From Clostridiaceae bacterium (GTDB taxonomy: Bacteria > Bacillota > Clostridia > Peptostreptococcales > Peptostreptococcaceae): a stretch of 63,713 bases of DNA. This document shows positions 55,668 through 63,680 of this stretch, piece after piece. Numbering within the stretch: position 1 is the stretch's first letter; every line of letters begins with the position of its first letter. A program made the position numbers and the translations under genes. The notes under the pieces are model-generated. The model was given only the letters and a program-made list of their open reading frames with translations. It was not told where the DNA came from and did not search any database. Location of the stretch: contig CABIVQ010000011.1 of assembly GCA_902362365.1 (NCBI GenBank), forward strand, positions 1 through 63,713, in the 5' to 3' direction.

Positions 55668-57749
55668 ATGTTAGAAAATATACATGTATCTGGTTTCTCA
55701 GATGAAATAAGCAGCGATTTTGATACTCAGTTAGAAACAGTTAAAAACTTAGGTATGGAATACATATCTATAAGAGGAGTAAATGAGAAAAATTTTAGTG
55801 AATACACAATTGAAGAAGTTAAGGAATATATAAAACCTAAATTAGATGAATACAAAGTAAAAGTTTCTTCTATAGGGTCTCCTATAGGAAAAGTGTTTAT
55901 TGATGATGAAGAAGGCTTTGGAAAGCAAATTTCTTTATTAGAAAAGCTTTGTGAAATGGCTAAGATTTTAGATTGCAAGTATATAAGAATGTTTAGTTTT
56001 TATATGCCAAAGGATAAAAATCCAGAAGACTACAAAGATGAAGTTATTAAGAAATTAAAGATATTTACAGAAATAGCAGAAAAGCACGATATAGTTCTTC
56101 TTCATGAAAATGAAAAAGATATATATGGAGATATATCTAGTAGATGCTTAACAATATTTAAAGAAGTCGGCTCTGAACATTTTAAGGGGATATTTGATTT
56201 TGCTAACTTCGTTCAATGTATGGAAGATACTAGAGAATGCTATGAATTGTTAAAAGAATATATAGTGTACTACCACATAAAAGATGCTGTGAAAGAAGAT
56301 AAAGAGAATGTAGTATGTGGAACTGGTCAAGGAAAAATAGAAGAAATTTTAACTGATGCAATAAAAGATGGCTATAAAGGCTTCTTAACTTTAGAACCAC
56401 ATCTTGTTATATTTGATTCATTAAAAGACTTAGAGTTAGAAGACGTAAACAATATAATAAAAAAAGACAAGGGATTAGATGGTAAAAGTGCTTATGCACT
56501 TCAATATAACTCTTTAGTTAATATATTAAAGAGTATAGATTTCAGATTAAAGAAAATAGGGGGAGAAAATATGAAACAAGTAAGATTTGGTATAGTTGGT
56601 ATAGGTCAAATGGGAGGTTCTCATGCAGAATGGTTAGCTGGAGGAAAAGTTGAAAATGCAGTTTTAGCAGCTGTTTGTGACGTTAACCCACAAAAGAAAG
56701 AATGGGCAGCAGAAAAGTTACCTCAAGATGTTAAATTTTACGATAATTATATAGATATGTTAGATAGTGGAGAAATAGATGCAGTACTTATAGCTACACC
56801 TCATTACGATCATCCAGTAATAGCTATAGAAGCATTAAATAGAGATTTACATACATTAGTTGAAAAGCCTGCTGGTGTTTATACTAAAAAAGTAAGAGAA
56901 ATGAATGCAGTAGCGGAATCTAAACCACACTTAGTATTTGGAATGATGTTCAATCAAAGAACAAATCCTTTATATCAAAGAATAAAAGAAATAGTTGCTA
57001 ATGGAGAAATAGGGGAAATAAGAAGAACTAACTGGATAATAACTACTTGGTGGAGACCACAAGCTTACTATGATATGAGTAGCTGGAGAGCAACATGGAA
57101 TGGAGAAGGTGGAGGCGTTCTTGCTAACCAAGCACCTCATCAAATAGATTTATGGCAATGGATATGTGGAATGCCAACAAAGGTAAGAGCTAACTTACAA
57201 TATGGTTCTCACAGAAATATAGCTGTTGAAGATGATGTAACAGCTTTCGTTGAGTATGAAAATGGAGCTACTGGTACATTCATAACTTGTACACATGACA
57301 TAATGGGAACTGATAGATTTGAAATACATGGAGATAAAGGTAAGATATTAGTTGAAGGAAGTAAAAAAGTAACTGTTAGCAGATTGAAAGAATCTGAAAA
57401 TGAATTAAATGAAAGAATGACATTTGCAGATGTTGCTAACTTATTTAGAGGGCAAGGTATGTCTGATTTAATGGACGTTGAAGAATTCGAAATACCTGAT
57501 CAATGGGGAACTCAACATGTAAATGTCATGATAAACTTCACTAAAGCTATATTAGAAGGAACTCCATTATTAGCTCCTGGAACAGATGGAATAAAAGGTG
57601 TTACTATAGCAAACGCTATGCACTTATCTAGTTGGTTAGGGCAAGAAGTAGAAATACCATTTGATGAAGATTTATTCTTAGAAGAATTAGAAAAGAGAAA
57701 AGCAGAGGAATTAGAAGCTAAAAAAGAAGCTAAATTAGAAACTGTATAA
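55668..57749 (+). CDS. Fusion: sugar-phosphate isomerase/epimerase-like TIM barrel + Gfo/Idh/MocA oxidoreductase
   Basis: 693 aa from the ATG at 55668 (MLENIHVSGF), after AGGGGGAAG. Residues 1-~290 are a xylose-isomerase-like TIM barrel with probable metal ligands in LLHENEKD, GIFDFANF, YYHIKDA and LTLEPH. Residues 302-693 are a complete Gfo/Idh/MocA dehydrogenase: NAD motif FGIVGIGQMGGSHAEW, catalytic Lys in LVEKPAGVY, and GGGVLANQAPHQIDLWQW. At the junction a strong site GGGGGAG (56559-56565) precedes an in-frame ATG (56571), and a TAG at 56557 is one base out of frame. The dehydrogenase may thus also be made alone, and the two were probably separate genes. Known relatives act on sugars, inositols or glycosides; the substrate here is unknown. 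Confidence 0.85.
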   Translation: MLENIHVSGFSDEISSDFDTQLETVKNLGMEYISIRGVNEKNFSEYTIEEVKEYIKPKLDEYKVKVSSIGSPIGKVFIDDEEGFGKQISLLEKLCEMAKILDCKYIRMFSFYMPKDKNPEDYKDEVIKKLKIFTEIAEKHDIVLLHENEKDIYGDISSRCLTIFKEVGSEHFKGIFDFANFVQCMEDTRECYELLKEYIVYYHIKDAVKEDKENVVCGTGQGKIEEILTDAIKDGYKGFLTLEPHLVIFDSLKDLELEDVNNIIKKDKGLDGKSAYALQYNSLVNILKSIDFRLKKIGGENMKQVRFGIVGIGQMGGSHAEWLAGGKVENAVLAAVCDVNPQKKEWAAEKLPQDVKFYDNYIDMLDSGEIDAVLIATPHYDHPVIAIEALNRDLHTLVEKPAGVYTKKVREMNAVAESKPHLVFGMMFNQRTNPLYQRIKEIVANGEIGEIRRTNWIITTWWRPQAYYDMSSWRATWNGEGGGVLANQAPHQIDLWQWICGMPTKVRANLQYGSHRNIAVEDDVTAFVEYENGATGTFITCTHDIMGTDRFEIHGDKGKILVEGSKKVTVSRLKESENELNERMTFADVANLFRGQGMSDLMDVEEFEIPDQWGTQHVNVMINFTKAILEGTPLLAPGTDGIKGVTIANAMHLSSWLGQEVEIPFDEDLFLEELEKRKAEELEAKKEAKLETV
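56559..56573 (+). promoter_or_regulatory. Internal ribosome binding site and start within the fusion gene
   Basis: GGGGGAG (56559-56565) is 5 nt from ATG 56571-56573, the natural start MKQVRFGIVG of a Gfo/Idh protein. Strength equals that of real gene starts nearby. It supports either recent fusion or independent translation of the C-terminal enzyme (392 aa). Confidence 0.7.
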
Positions 57750-57774
57750 TATATAAACGAAAGAGGGAGTATAT

Positions 57775-58776
57775 ATGGCACTTAGAATTGGTGTTATAGG
57801 TCTAGGAGATGTTTCAATAGTTCATATTAATGCAATTAAGTTAAGTGATAAAGCTGAACTTGTAGCTGTATGTGACACAGACGAGACTAAAATGAATTTA
57901 GTAGAAGGTGCTAATTTTTACACTGATTACAATGAAATGATTGAAAAAGAAAATTTAGATTGCGTTCATATATGTTTACCACATTACCTTCATTATCCAG
58001 TTACTAAAGAAATAACTTCTAAAAAGGTCAATGTACTTTTAGAAAAACCTCTTTGTCTTAATACAGAAGAAGTGGAAAAGTTTAATGAATTAGATAAAGA
58101 AACAGATGCAAATATTTGCATCTGTTTACAAAATAGATATAACCATACAGTTAAAACTTTATTAGAAGTGATAGAATCGAAAAAGTATGGAAGTGTAAAG
58201 GCAATAAAAGGTATAGTAGCTTGGAATAGGCCAGAGTCATATTATACTACTAAGCCTTGGAGAGGCAAAATGGAGTATTCTGGCGGTGGTGTAATGATAA
58301 ACCAAGCAATACATACAATAGATCTAATTCAACTACTTGGTGGAGAGATAGAGTCTGTTAAAGGTAATATTAGTAATTTATTAAATTATGATATTGAAGT
58401 TGAAGATACAGCTATGGCTAATATAAACTTCAAAAATGGTGCTAGAGGTACTTTTATATCAACTATAGCTTATGCAGATAATTCTAGTGTTGAAATAGAA
58501 GTCATATTTGAAAATATAAGATTTGTGATAAAAGATAGTACACTTTACAAATATGAGAATGGAACTCAAGAAATAGTTGTTAAAGATAAATTATTCGAAG
58601 GTTCAAAGCATTATTATGGATCAAGTCATGCAGAGTTTATAGATAACTACTATAATTGTCTAATTAATGATACAGATAATTATATTAGAGTCAGTGATGC
58701 ATCTAATTCCATGAGAATTATTGACAGTATTAGGAATTCATCTAAAGAAGAAAAATTAATTAATTGGGGGAATTAA
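57775..58776 (+). CDS. Gfo/Idh/MocA-family oxidoreductase
   Basis: 333 aa, AGAGGGAG before the ATG. N-terminal NAD(P)-binding IGVIGLGDVSIVHINAI, catalytic Lys in LLEKPLCLN (~97), and the substrate-site motif GGGVMINQAIHTIDLIQ (~172). This motif form resembles enzymes that oxidise a ring hydroxyl of a sugar, such as the C3 position, but the exact substrate is not readable. It follows the fusion gene by 25 bp and precedes the second TIM barrel by 1 bp. Confidence 0.9.
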   Translation: MALRIGVIGLGDVSIVHINAIKLSDKAELVAVCDTDETKMNLVEGANFYTDYNEMIEKENLDCVHICLPHYLHYPVTKEITSKKVNVLLEKPLCLNTEEVEKFNELDKETDANICICLQNRYNHTVKTLLEVIESKKYGSVKAIKGIVAWNRPESYYTTKPWRGKMEYSGGGVMINQAIHTIDLIQLLGGEIESVKGNISNLLNYDIEVEDTAMANINFKNGARGTFISTIAYADNSSVEIEVIFENIRFVIKDSTLYKYENGTQEIVVKDKLFEGSKHYYGSSHAEFIDNYYNCLINDTDNYIRVSDASNSMRIIDSIRNSSKEEKLINWGN

Positions 58777-58777
58777 T

Positions 58778-59635
58778 ATGAATAAACCAACAATAGGCGT
58801 TCAAATGATGATGCTTAGAAATAAGATAGAAGAATTAGGTATAAAAGAAACTTTTAAAAAAGTTAAAGAAATAGGATTTTCTACAGTAGAGTTATCTCAA
58901 GTTCCTATGACTCCAGAAAATGTTGAAGCAATAAGAGAATCATTAGACGAATTAGATATGAGAGTTTGCGCAACTAGCGGAGCTTTAAAAGCTATGGCTC
59001 CAGGTATGAAAATGGAAAACTTAAGAGATGATTTTGATAAAATAGTTGCAGACACTAAAGCTTTAGGATGTAAATATATAAGAATAGGTATGATATCTTT
59101 TGATTGTTTGGGTTCTAAAGAGAAAATAGTTGAGTATACAAAAGAATTAAATGAAATGGGAAGAAGGCTTAAAGAGCAAGGTTTAGAGTTATATTATCAT
59201 AATCATCATGTTGAATTTGCTAAATATGATGGTAAATACATAATGGATATAATGGCTGAGGAAAGTGATCCAAAGTACTTAGGATTTGAGCTTGATGTTC
59301 ATTGGTTACAAAGGGGTGGAGTTAATCCTTTAGAGTGGATTAAGAAACTAGAAGGAAGAACTAAAATACTACACATAAAAGACTATAGAATAGCTCAAAC
59401 TTTAGATTTATCAGGTGGTATGCAAGAAATAATGAGAAGTTTAGCTGAAATGGTACAATTTGCTGAAATTGGTGAAGGAAGCTTAGATATGAAAGCAATA
59501 ATAGATTTAGCAACAGAAACAGGCGTAGAGCATATATTCATAGAGCAAGATGATACATATGGTAAAGATCCATTTGAAAGCTTAGAAATAAGTGCTAGAA
59601 ACTTAAGAAAATTAGGTTTTGGAGATAGATTTTAA
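58778..59635 (+). CDS. Sugar phosphate isomerase/epimerase-like TIM barrel (xylose isomerase-like)
   Basis: 285 aa, TGGGGGA before the ATG. AP_endonuc_2/xylose isomerase-like barrel: TVELSQVPM, YHNHHVEF, FELDVHWLQRGG (Asp), ILHIKDYR (His) and IFIEQDDT (Glu) give a likely divalent-metal site. Family members include sugar epimerases, inosose dehydratase, 3-keto-glycoside eliminases and C-deglycosidases. Last gene of the P1 operon, with 1-bp spacing to the Gfo/Idh gene, so the pair probably acts on one substrate. Confidence 0.88.
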   Translation: MNKPTIGVQMMMLRNKIEELGIKETFKKVKEIGFSTVELSQVPMTPENVEAIRESLDELDMRVCATSGALKAMAPGMKMENLRDDFDKIVADTKALGCKYIRIGMISFDCLGSKEKIVEYTKELNEMGRRLKEQGLELYYHNHHVEFAKYDGKYIMDIMAEESDPKYLGFELDVHWLQRGGVNPLEWIKKLEGRTKILHIKDYRIAQTLDLSGGMQEIMRSLAEMVQFAEIGEGSLDMKAIIDLATETGVEHIFIEQDDTYGKDPFESLEISARNLRKLGFGDRF

Positions 59636-59671
59636 TTTATTCTTCATGTAAGTTTATAGATTTATTATATT

Positions 59672-59713
59672 GTTTAGCATTGTTGTGATATTAAAATTTT
59701 GACAATGCTAAAC
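59672..59713 (+). terminator. Hairpin after the P1 operon
   Basis: Perfect 12-bp arms GTTTAGCATTGT / ACAATGCTAAAC with an 18-nt loop. Only TTTAAAATAT follows, so termination may be partial. The rest of 59636-59947 is the P2 promoter and a second operator. Confidence 0.6.
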
Positions 59714-59760
59714 TTTAAAATATGAAAGTTAAAGAAATATCAAAATTTTTAGAGAATATA

Positions 59761-59810
59761 TTGCGGATAGTATTTGAGTATGTTAGTATTCTAGTATAGA
59801 AAACGTTATC
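59761..59810 (+). promoter_or_regulatory. Sugar-locus promoter P2 with operator
   Basis: TTGCGG (59761-59766), 17-bp spacer, TAGTAT (59784-59789), then GAAAACGTTATC (59799-59810) at about +4 to +15. About 19 bases around the -10 (TATGTTAGTATTCTAGTAT) are identical to P3. Confidence 0.75.
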
Positions 59811-59907
59811 CTTTTGTGGATTATATATAAAGTAGAAGGATGGAATTATAAGGGTTATCAAATGCGCAAGGGGGATTTTAAGCGTTTGGTTTCATTTTTA
59901 ACGATTA

Positions 59908-59920
59908 GGAAAACGTTATT
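59908..59920 (+). promoter_or_regulatory. Second AAAACGTT operator copy in the P2 leader
   Basis: GGAAAACGTTATT, ~110 bp downstream of the P2 operator and 28 bp before the transporter start. It could support DNA looping by a LacI-type repressor or act as a second roadblock. Confidence 0.5.
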
Positions 59921-59947
59921 CTAAAACCGAAAAAGGGGGAGTTAAAA

Positions 59948-61441
59948 ATGAGTAATATGCAAAGTGAAGTAAAAAAATTAAATAAGTCTTTTGAAAATGA
60001 AAATTTATACAATGATTGTCCTAGCTGGCGTTTAGCTCTATTTGCTTTAAACAATACAGCTACGAATCTTTATATGTGGGGTATGATGTACTTAGCTAAT
60101 TATGCCACAGGTATTGCTGGATTAATGGTTACTGTAGTTGGATTTATATTAACTGCAATGCGTATATTTGATGGTATAACAGACCCAGTTGTTGGATTCT
60201 TAATAGATAAAACAGATGGTAAATTTGGTAAGTTCAGGCCATATATGGTTATAGGTAATATTATATTAGGTATAATGACTTTTGTAATATATAAAACAGT
60301 TCATTTAGTTCCAGAAAACTTTAGATTAATATACTTTGTATTATGTTATGCAGTATATATAATTGGTTATACTTGCCAAACAGCTTGTACAAAAGCAGGT
60401 CAAGCATGTATGACTAATAATCCAGCAAAAAGGCCTAAATTTGGTTTATTCGATGCAATATACAATGCAATACTTTTTACTGGAATGCAAATGTACGTTG
60501 CAAGTTACTTAGTTCCAAAACATGGGGGATTTGGAAATATTTCATTATATCATGAATTAATAACTTTAGTTATAATAGGTTCAGCCATATTAACAGTTTT
60601 AGCAGTATATGGTATATGGCCAAAAGATAGAACAGAGTTTTTTGGTCTAGGAAATAAATCTGTAGAAGTTAAATTCCGTGATTACTGGCCAGTATTAAAA
60701 GGAAATAGAGCGCTACAAATGCTTGTAGTAGCTGCTTGTACAGATAAGATAGCATTAAGTGTTGCTCAAAATGCTACAGTGGGTATAATGTTCTTTGGTA
60801 TAGTTATGGGAGATTATTCTTTAAGTGGTACAATTGGTATGATTGTTTTGATACCAAATATAATAATAACTATGATAGGAACAAAATACGCTCAAAAGCT
60901 TGGACAAAAGAAAGCTTTAGTTGTAGGAACTTGGGTCTCAATGATTTCATACGTAGTATTAGTTGCAGTATTAGTTTTAGGTGATCCTACACAAATACGT
61001 TTAAACGATATGGGATTAATGACTATAGTATTCTTAGTAGTTTATATAATAGCAAAAGGAGCTACTGGAGTTTCTGGAGCCTTTGTTATACCTATGATAT
61101 CGGACTGCGCGGATTATGAAACTTACTTAAGTGGACGTTTCGTACCAGGAATGATGGGAACATTATTCTCATTTATAGATAAGTTAATATCTTCATTTGC
61201 AACAACGATAGTAGCATTTTCAGTTGCAGCAATAGGGTTTACGGATAAAATGCCAGATATAACAGATGCATATACTCCACAATTATTTTGGGTAACTATG
61301 TTCTTATTTGCAGGTATGCCAATAATAGGATGGATATGCTCATTAATTGCTATGAAGTTCTATCCGCTTGATAAAGAAAAAATGGAAGAAGTTCAAACTC
61401 ATATACAAGAAATTAAGAACTCTGAGCCTGAATTAGTTTAA
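59948..61441 (+). CDS. GPH-family (MelB-like) glycoside/sugar transporter
   Basis: 497 aa, AAAGGGGGAG before the ATG. Twelve hydrophobic segments. The GPH signature FDGITDPVVGFLIDKTDGKF with the cation-site Asp residues (MelB D55/D59 positions) is followed by GKFRPYMVIGN. A conserved C-terminal IPMISDCADYETYLSGRFVP block is present. It imports a sugar or glycoside with Na+ or H+. Own promoter P2 with the shared operator. Its paralog is encoded next. Confidence 0.92.
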   Translation: MSNMQSEVKKLNKSFENENLYNDCPSWRLALFALNNTATNLYMWGMMYLANYATGIAGLMVTVVGFILTAMRIFDGITDPVVGFLIDKTDGKFGKFRPYMVIGNIILGIMTFVIYKTVHLVPENFRLIYFVLCYAVYIIGYTCQTACTKAGQACMTNNPAKRPKFGLFDAIYNAILFTGMQMYVASYLVPKHGGFGNISLYHELITLVIIGSAILTVLAVYGIWPKDRTEFFGLGNKSVEVKFRDYWPVLKGNRALQMLVVAACTDKIALSVAQNATVGIMFFGIVMGDYSLSGTIGMIVLIPNIIITMIGTKYAQKLGQKKALVVGTWVSMISYVVLVAVLVLGDPTQIRLNDMGLMTIVFLVVYIIAKGATGVSGAFVIPMISDCADYETYLSGRFVPGMMGTLFSFIDKLISSFATTIVAFSVAAIGFTDKMPDITDAYTPQLFWVTMFLFAGMPIIGWICSLIAMKFYPLDKEKMEEVQTHIQEIKNSEPELV

Positions 61442-61458
61442 TATATAAAGTGTGGTTT

Positions 61459-61492
61459 AAGGATGAACTCATATAGAGTTCATCCTTTTTGC
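61459..61492 (+). terminator. Terminator after the first GPH transporter gene
   Basis: Stem AAGGATGAACTC / GAGTTCATCCTT with a 6-nt loop and T5, 17 bp after the stop. It separates the two transporter genes. Confidence 0.88.
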
Positions 61493-61654
61493 ATATATTT
61501 ATATATGAAAGGTGACATTGTATATAAATAATGGGTAATTTTATTATTAAATTTAAGAAAATAAGTAAGAAGAAATATTTGTTTTGAATAATTTTAAAAA
61601 GTATTATTAGGAAATTAAGATAGTTAAAAAAATATCAAAAAATACATAAATTTA

Positions 61655-61708
61655 TTGAAAAAAGTATTTAAGTATGTTAGTATTCTAGTATGAAGAAAAA
61701 CGTTATCC
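61655..61708 (+). promoter_or_regulatory. Sugar-locus promoter P3 with operator
   Basis: TTGAAA (61655-61660), 17-bp spacer, TAGTAT (61678-61683), then AAAACGTTATCC (61697-61708). The spacer end, -10 region and operator match P2 closely. It lies 120 bp before the second transporter gene; the rest of the 61493-61827 gap is AT-rich with nothing else supported. Confidence 0.75.
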
Positions 61709-61827
61709 CTAGGTTAAATACAGAAATGTAAGGAATCTTATATTAATAAAATGCAAGATAAAAAAATAACATTAAATTATAAAAATGGGAAATCGTTAAA
61801 AATAATAAAGGGGAGAGTAAATACAAG

Positions 61828-63267
61828 ATGAGTCAACAAACAACTAATTACAACCGCGCAAAAACTTGGCAAATAGGATTATTTGCATTTAACAACACGG
61901 CAACAAATGTTGCAATGTGTTTAATGGGGTACTTAGCATTTTTCTCACAAAACGTTCTTGGAATAATGGCAGCAGTAATAGGGGTTATACTTACAAGTAT
62001 GAGAATATTTGATGGTATAACAGATCCAATAATAGGCTTATTTATTGATAAAACAGATGGTAAGTTTGGTAAATTCAGACCATTCATGCTAGTCGGGAAT
62101 ATAATTATAGTAACTTGTATGTATTTAATATTTGCAGTTGTACCAACTTTAGATAATGGCATTAAACTTCCGGTTTTAATAGGTGTATATATAATATACA
62201 TATTTGGTTATACATTCCAAACAGCTTGTACAAAAGCAGCACAAGCTGTCTTAACTAATGATCCAATGCAAAGACCAATATTCGCAATATTTGATAGTAT
62301 ATATAATACAATTCTATTTGCAGTTGCTGGTCTTATAATAACATCTATATTACCGCCTAAGTTTGAAAAAGGAATGTTAGATCCAGGATTATGGAAACAA
62401 GTAGCAATTATGTTTGGAGGATTATCATTCTTCCTAACAATATTAGCGATGATAGGAATATGGGGAAAAGATAGAAAAGAATTCTTTGGTGTAGGAAAAA
62501 AAGATGAACAAGTTAAGATAAAAGATTACTGGCCGATAATAAAGGGAAATAGAGCTATACAAATGTTAGTTGTTGCGGCATCTACTGATAAATTAGCAGG
62601 GAGTTTAGCCCAAGCAGCTACAATATACTTCTATGGAAATGTATTATTAAATGTATCTTTATCAGGAGAGATAGGAGCGATAATGACACCGATGACAATA
62701 TTAGTAACATTCATAGGTGTTGGTTATGCGAGAAAGATGGGACAAAAGAAAGCATTTGTAGTTACAACTTGGGGAAGTATGGCAATGCTTATAGCACTTT
62801 TAATTATACAGCCATTCGATAATATATCATTAACAGCTTTAAACTTTAATACAATATTATTTATGGGATTAACATTATTACAAAGAGGTTTTATGAATGT
62901 ATCAGGAAATATGGTTATACCAATGATAGCAGATTGTGCAGATTATGAAACATATAGAAGCGGAAAATTTGTACCAGGTATGATGGGAACATTATTTTCT
63001 TTTGTAGATAAATTAATATCCTCATTCTCATCAACATTATTAGGAGTAGGATTAGCTATGATAGGACTTGGAAATGCAATAATAGAACCAGGTACAGCAG
63101 CAACAGGAAGTTTCTTCTGGTTAATTATGGGATGTATGTATATAGTACCTATATTAGGTCATTTAGCGTCTATAATAGCTATGAAGTTTTATCCATTAAC
63201 TGCAGAGAAAATGGAAGAAGTACAATATGAAATAGAAGCATTAAAAAATAAAAATACAGTTGCTTAA
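61828..63267 (+). CDS. GPH-family (MelB-like) glycoside/sugar transporter, paralog
   Basis: 479 aa, AAAGGGGAG ~12 nt before the ATG. Same plan as its neighbour: FDGITDPIIGLFIDKTDGKF, GKFRPFMLVGN and IPMIADCADYETYRSGKFVP. Long stretches agree with the first copy (for example NRAIQMLVVAASTDKLAGSL against NRALQMLVVAACTDKIALSV), so the pair arose by duplication. Separate promoter, same operator. Different substrates or affinities are likely. Confidence 0.92.
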   Translation: MSQQTTNYNRAKTWQIGLFAFNNTATNVAMCLMGYLAFFSQNVLGIMAAVIGVILTSMRIFDGITDPIIGLFIDKTDGKFGKFRPFMLVGNIIIVTCMYLIFAVVPTLDNGIKLPVLIGVYIIYIFGYTFQTACTKAAQAVLTNDPMQRPIFAIFDSIYNTILFAVAGLIITSILPPKFEKGMLDPGLWKQVAIMFGGLSFFLTILAMIGIWGKDRKEFFGVGKKDEQVKIKDYWPIIKGNRAIQMLVVAASTDKLAGSLAQAATIYFYGNVLLNVSLSGEIGAIMTPMTILVTFIGVGYARKMGQKKAFVVTTWGSMAMLIALLIIQPFDNISLTALNFNTILFMGLTLLQRGFMNVSGNMVIPMIADCADYETYRSGKFVPGMMGTLFSFVDKLISSFSSTLLGVGLAMIGLGNAIIEPGTAATGSFFWLIMGCMYIVPILGHLASIIAMKFYPLTAEKMEEVQYEIEALKNKNTVA

Positions 63268-63315
63268 TATACATAAAGCTGAGTTGTTAAAAATCAACTC
63301 AGCTTTATGTATATA
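63268..63315 (+). terminator. Terminator after the second GPH transporter gene
   Basis: A perfect ~19-bp stem TACATAAAGCTGAGTTG / CAACTCAGCTTTATGTA with a short A-rich loop. It starts at the stop codon. No long T run follows, but the stem is very stable. Confidence 0.8.
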
Positions 63316-63382
63316 TTGAATATATAATATATTATGTAAAGTAAAATATAAAGTCATTGGGTTAGTAAAGAGGGTAGGGACA

Positions 63383-63601
63383 ATGGAGTTAAATAATAAT
63401 AATATAAAAATGGTTTATGATCATATAAGTGAACTTGTATGTTTAAATCTTATTATTTTTAACAATTTAGAAAATTCATTATCAAGAATCAATAGTTACA
63501 AAACATCTGAAAAGATAGAGCAGATTGAACATGACGTATATAAATTAATTAACAATGCTATAAAAATTAAAGATAGTACATACGTTCTAGTGTTGCATTA
63601 A
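63383..63601 (+). CDS. Small protein of unknown function
   Basis: 72 aa, ATG 4 nt after AGAGGGTAGGGA. It is mostly helical-looking, with a middle rich in Glu/Lys (SEKIEQIEHDVYKLINNAIK) after a Leu/Ile-rich stretch (LVCLNLIIFNNL). It has no signal peptide and no motif I recognise; the Spo0E SQELD motif is absent. A terminator follows. Real gene status is supported by the ribosome site and terminator only. Confidence 0.5.
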   Translation: MELNNNNIKMVYDHISELVCLNLIIFNNLENSLSRINSYKTSEKIEQIEHDVYKLINNAIKIKDSTYVLVLH

Positions 63602-63627
63602 TGTAAAATTTAATACTTTACAAAATG

Positions 63628-63680
63628 ACCCTCATGATTTTAGAGCTAACGCTCAATTATTATGAGGGTTGAAATTTTTT
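63628..63680 (+). terminator. Terminator after the small ORF
   Basis: Stem ACCCTCAT / ATGAGGGT with a large loop containing GAGC..GCTC, followed by GAAATTTTTT. Confidence 0.75.

Noticed and set aside
57512..57781. Minus-strand ORFs within the sugar-locus genes and other conserved genes
   Set aside because: Frames antisense to clearly conserved proteins, without ribosome sites; shadows.
59880..59900. CcpA cre site in the P2 leader (AAGCGTTTGGTTTC)
   Set aside because: It shares part of the cre pattern but lacks the symmetric half. The repeated AAAACGTT element explains the region better.
63383..63601. Spo0E-like aspartyl phosphatase
   Set aside because: The size fits, but the SQELD motif is missing.
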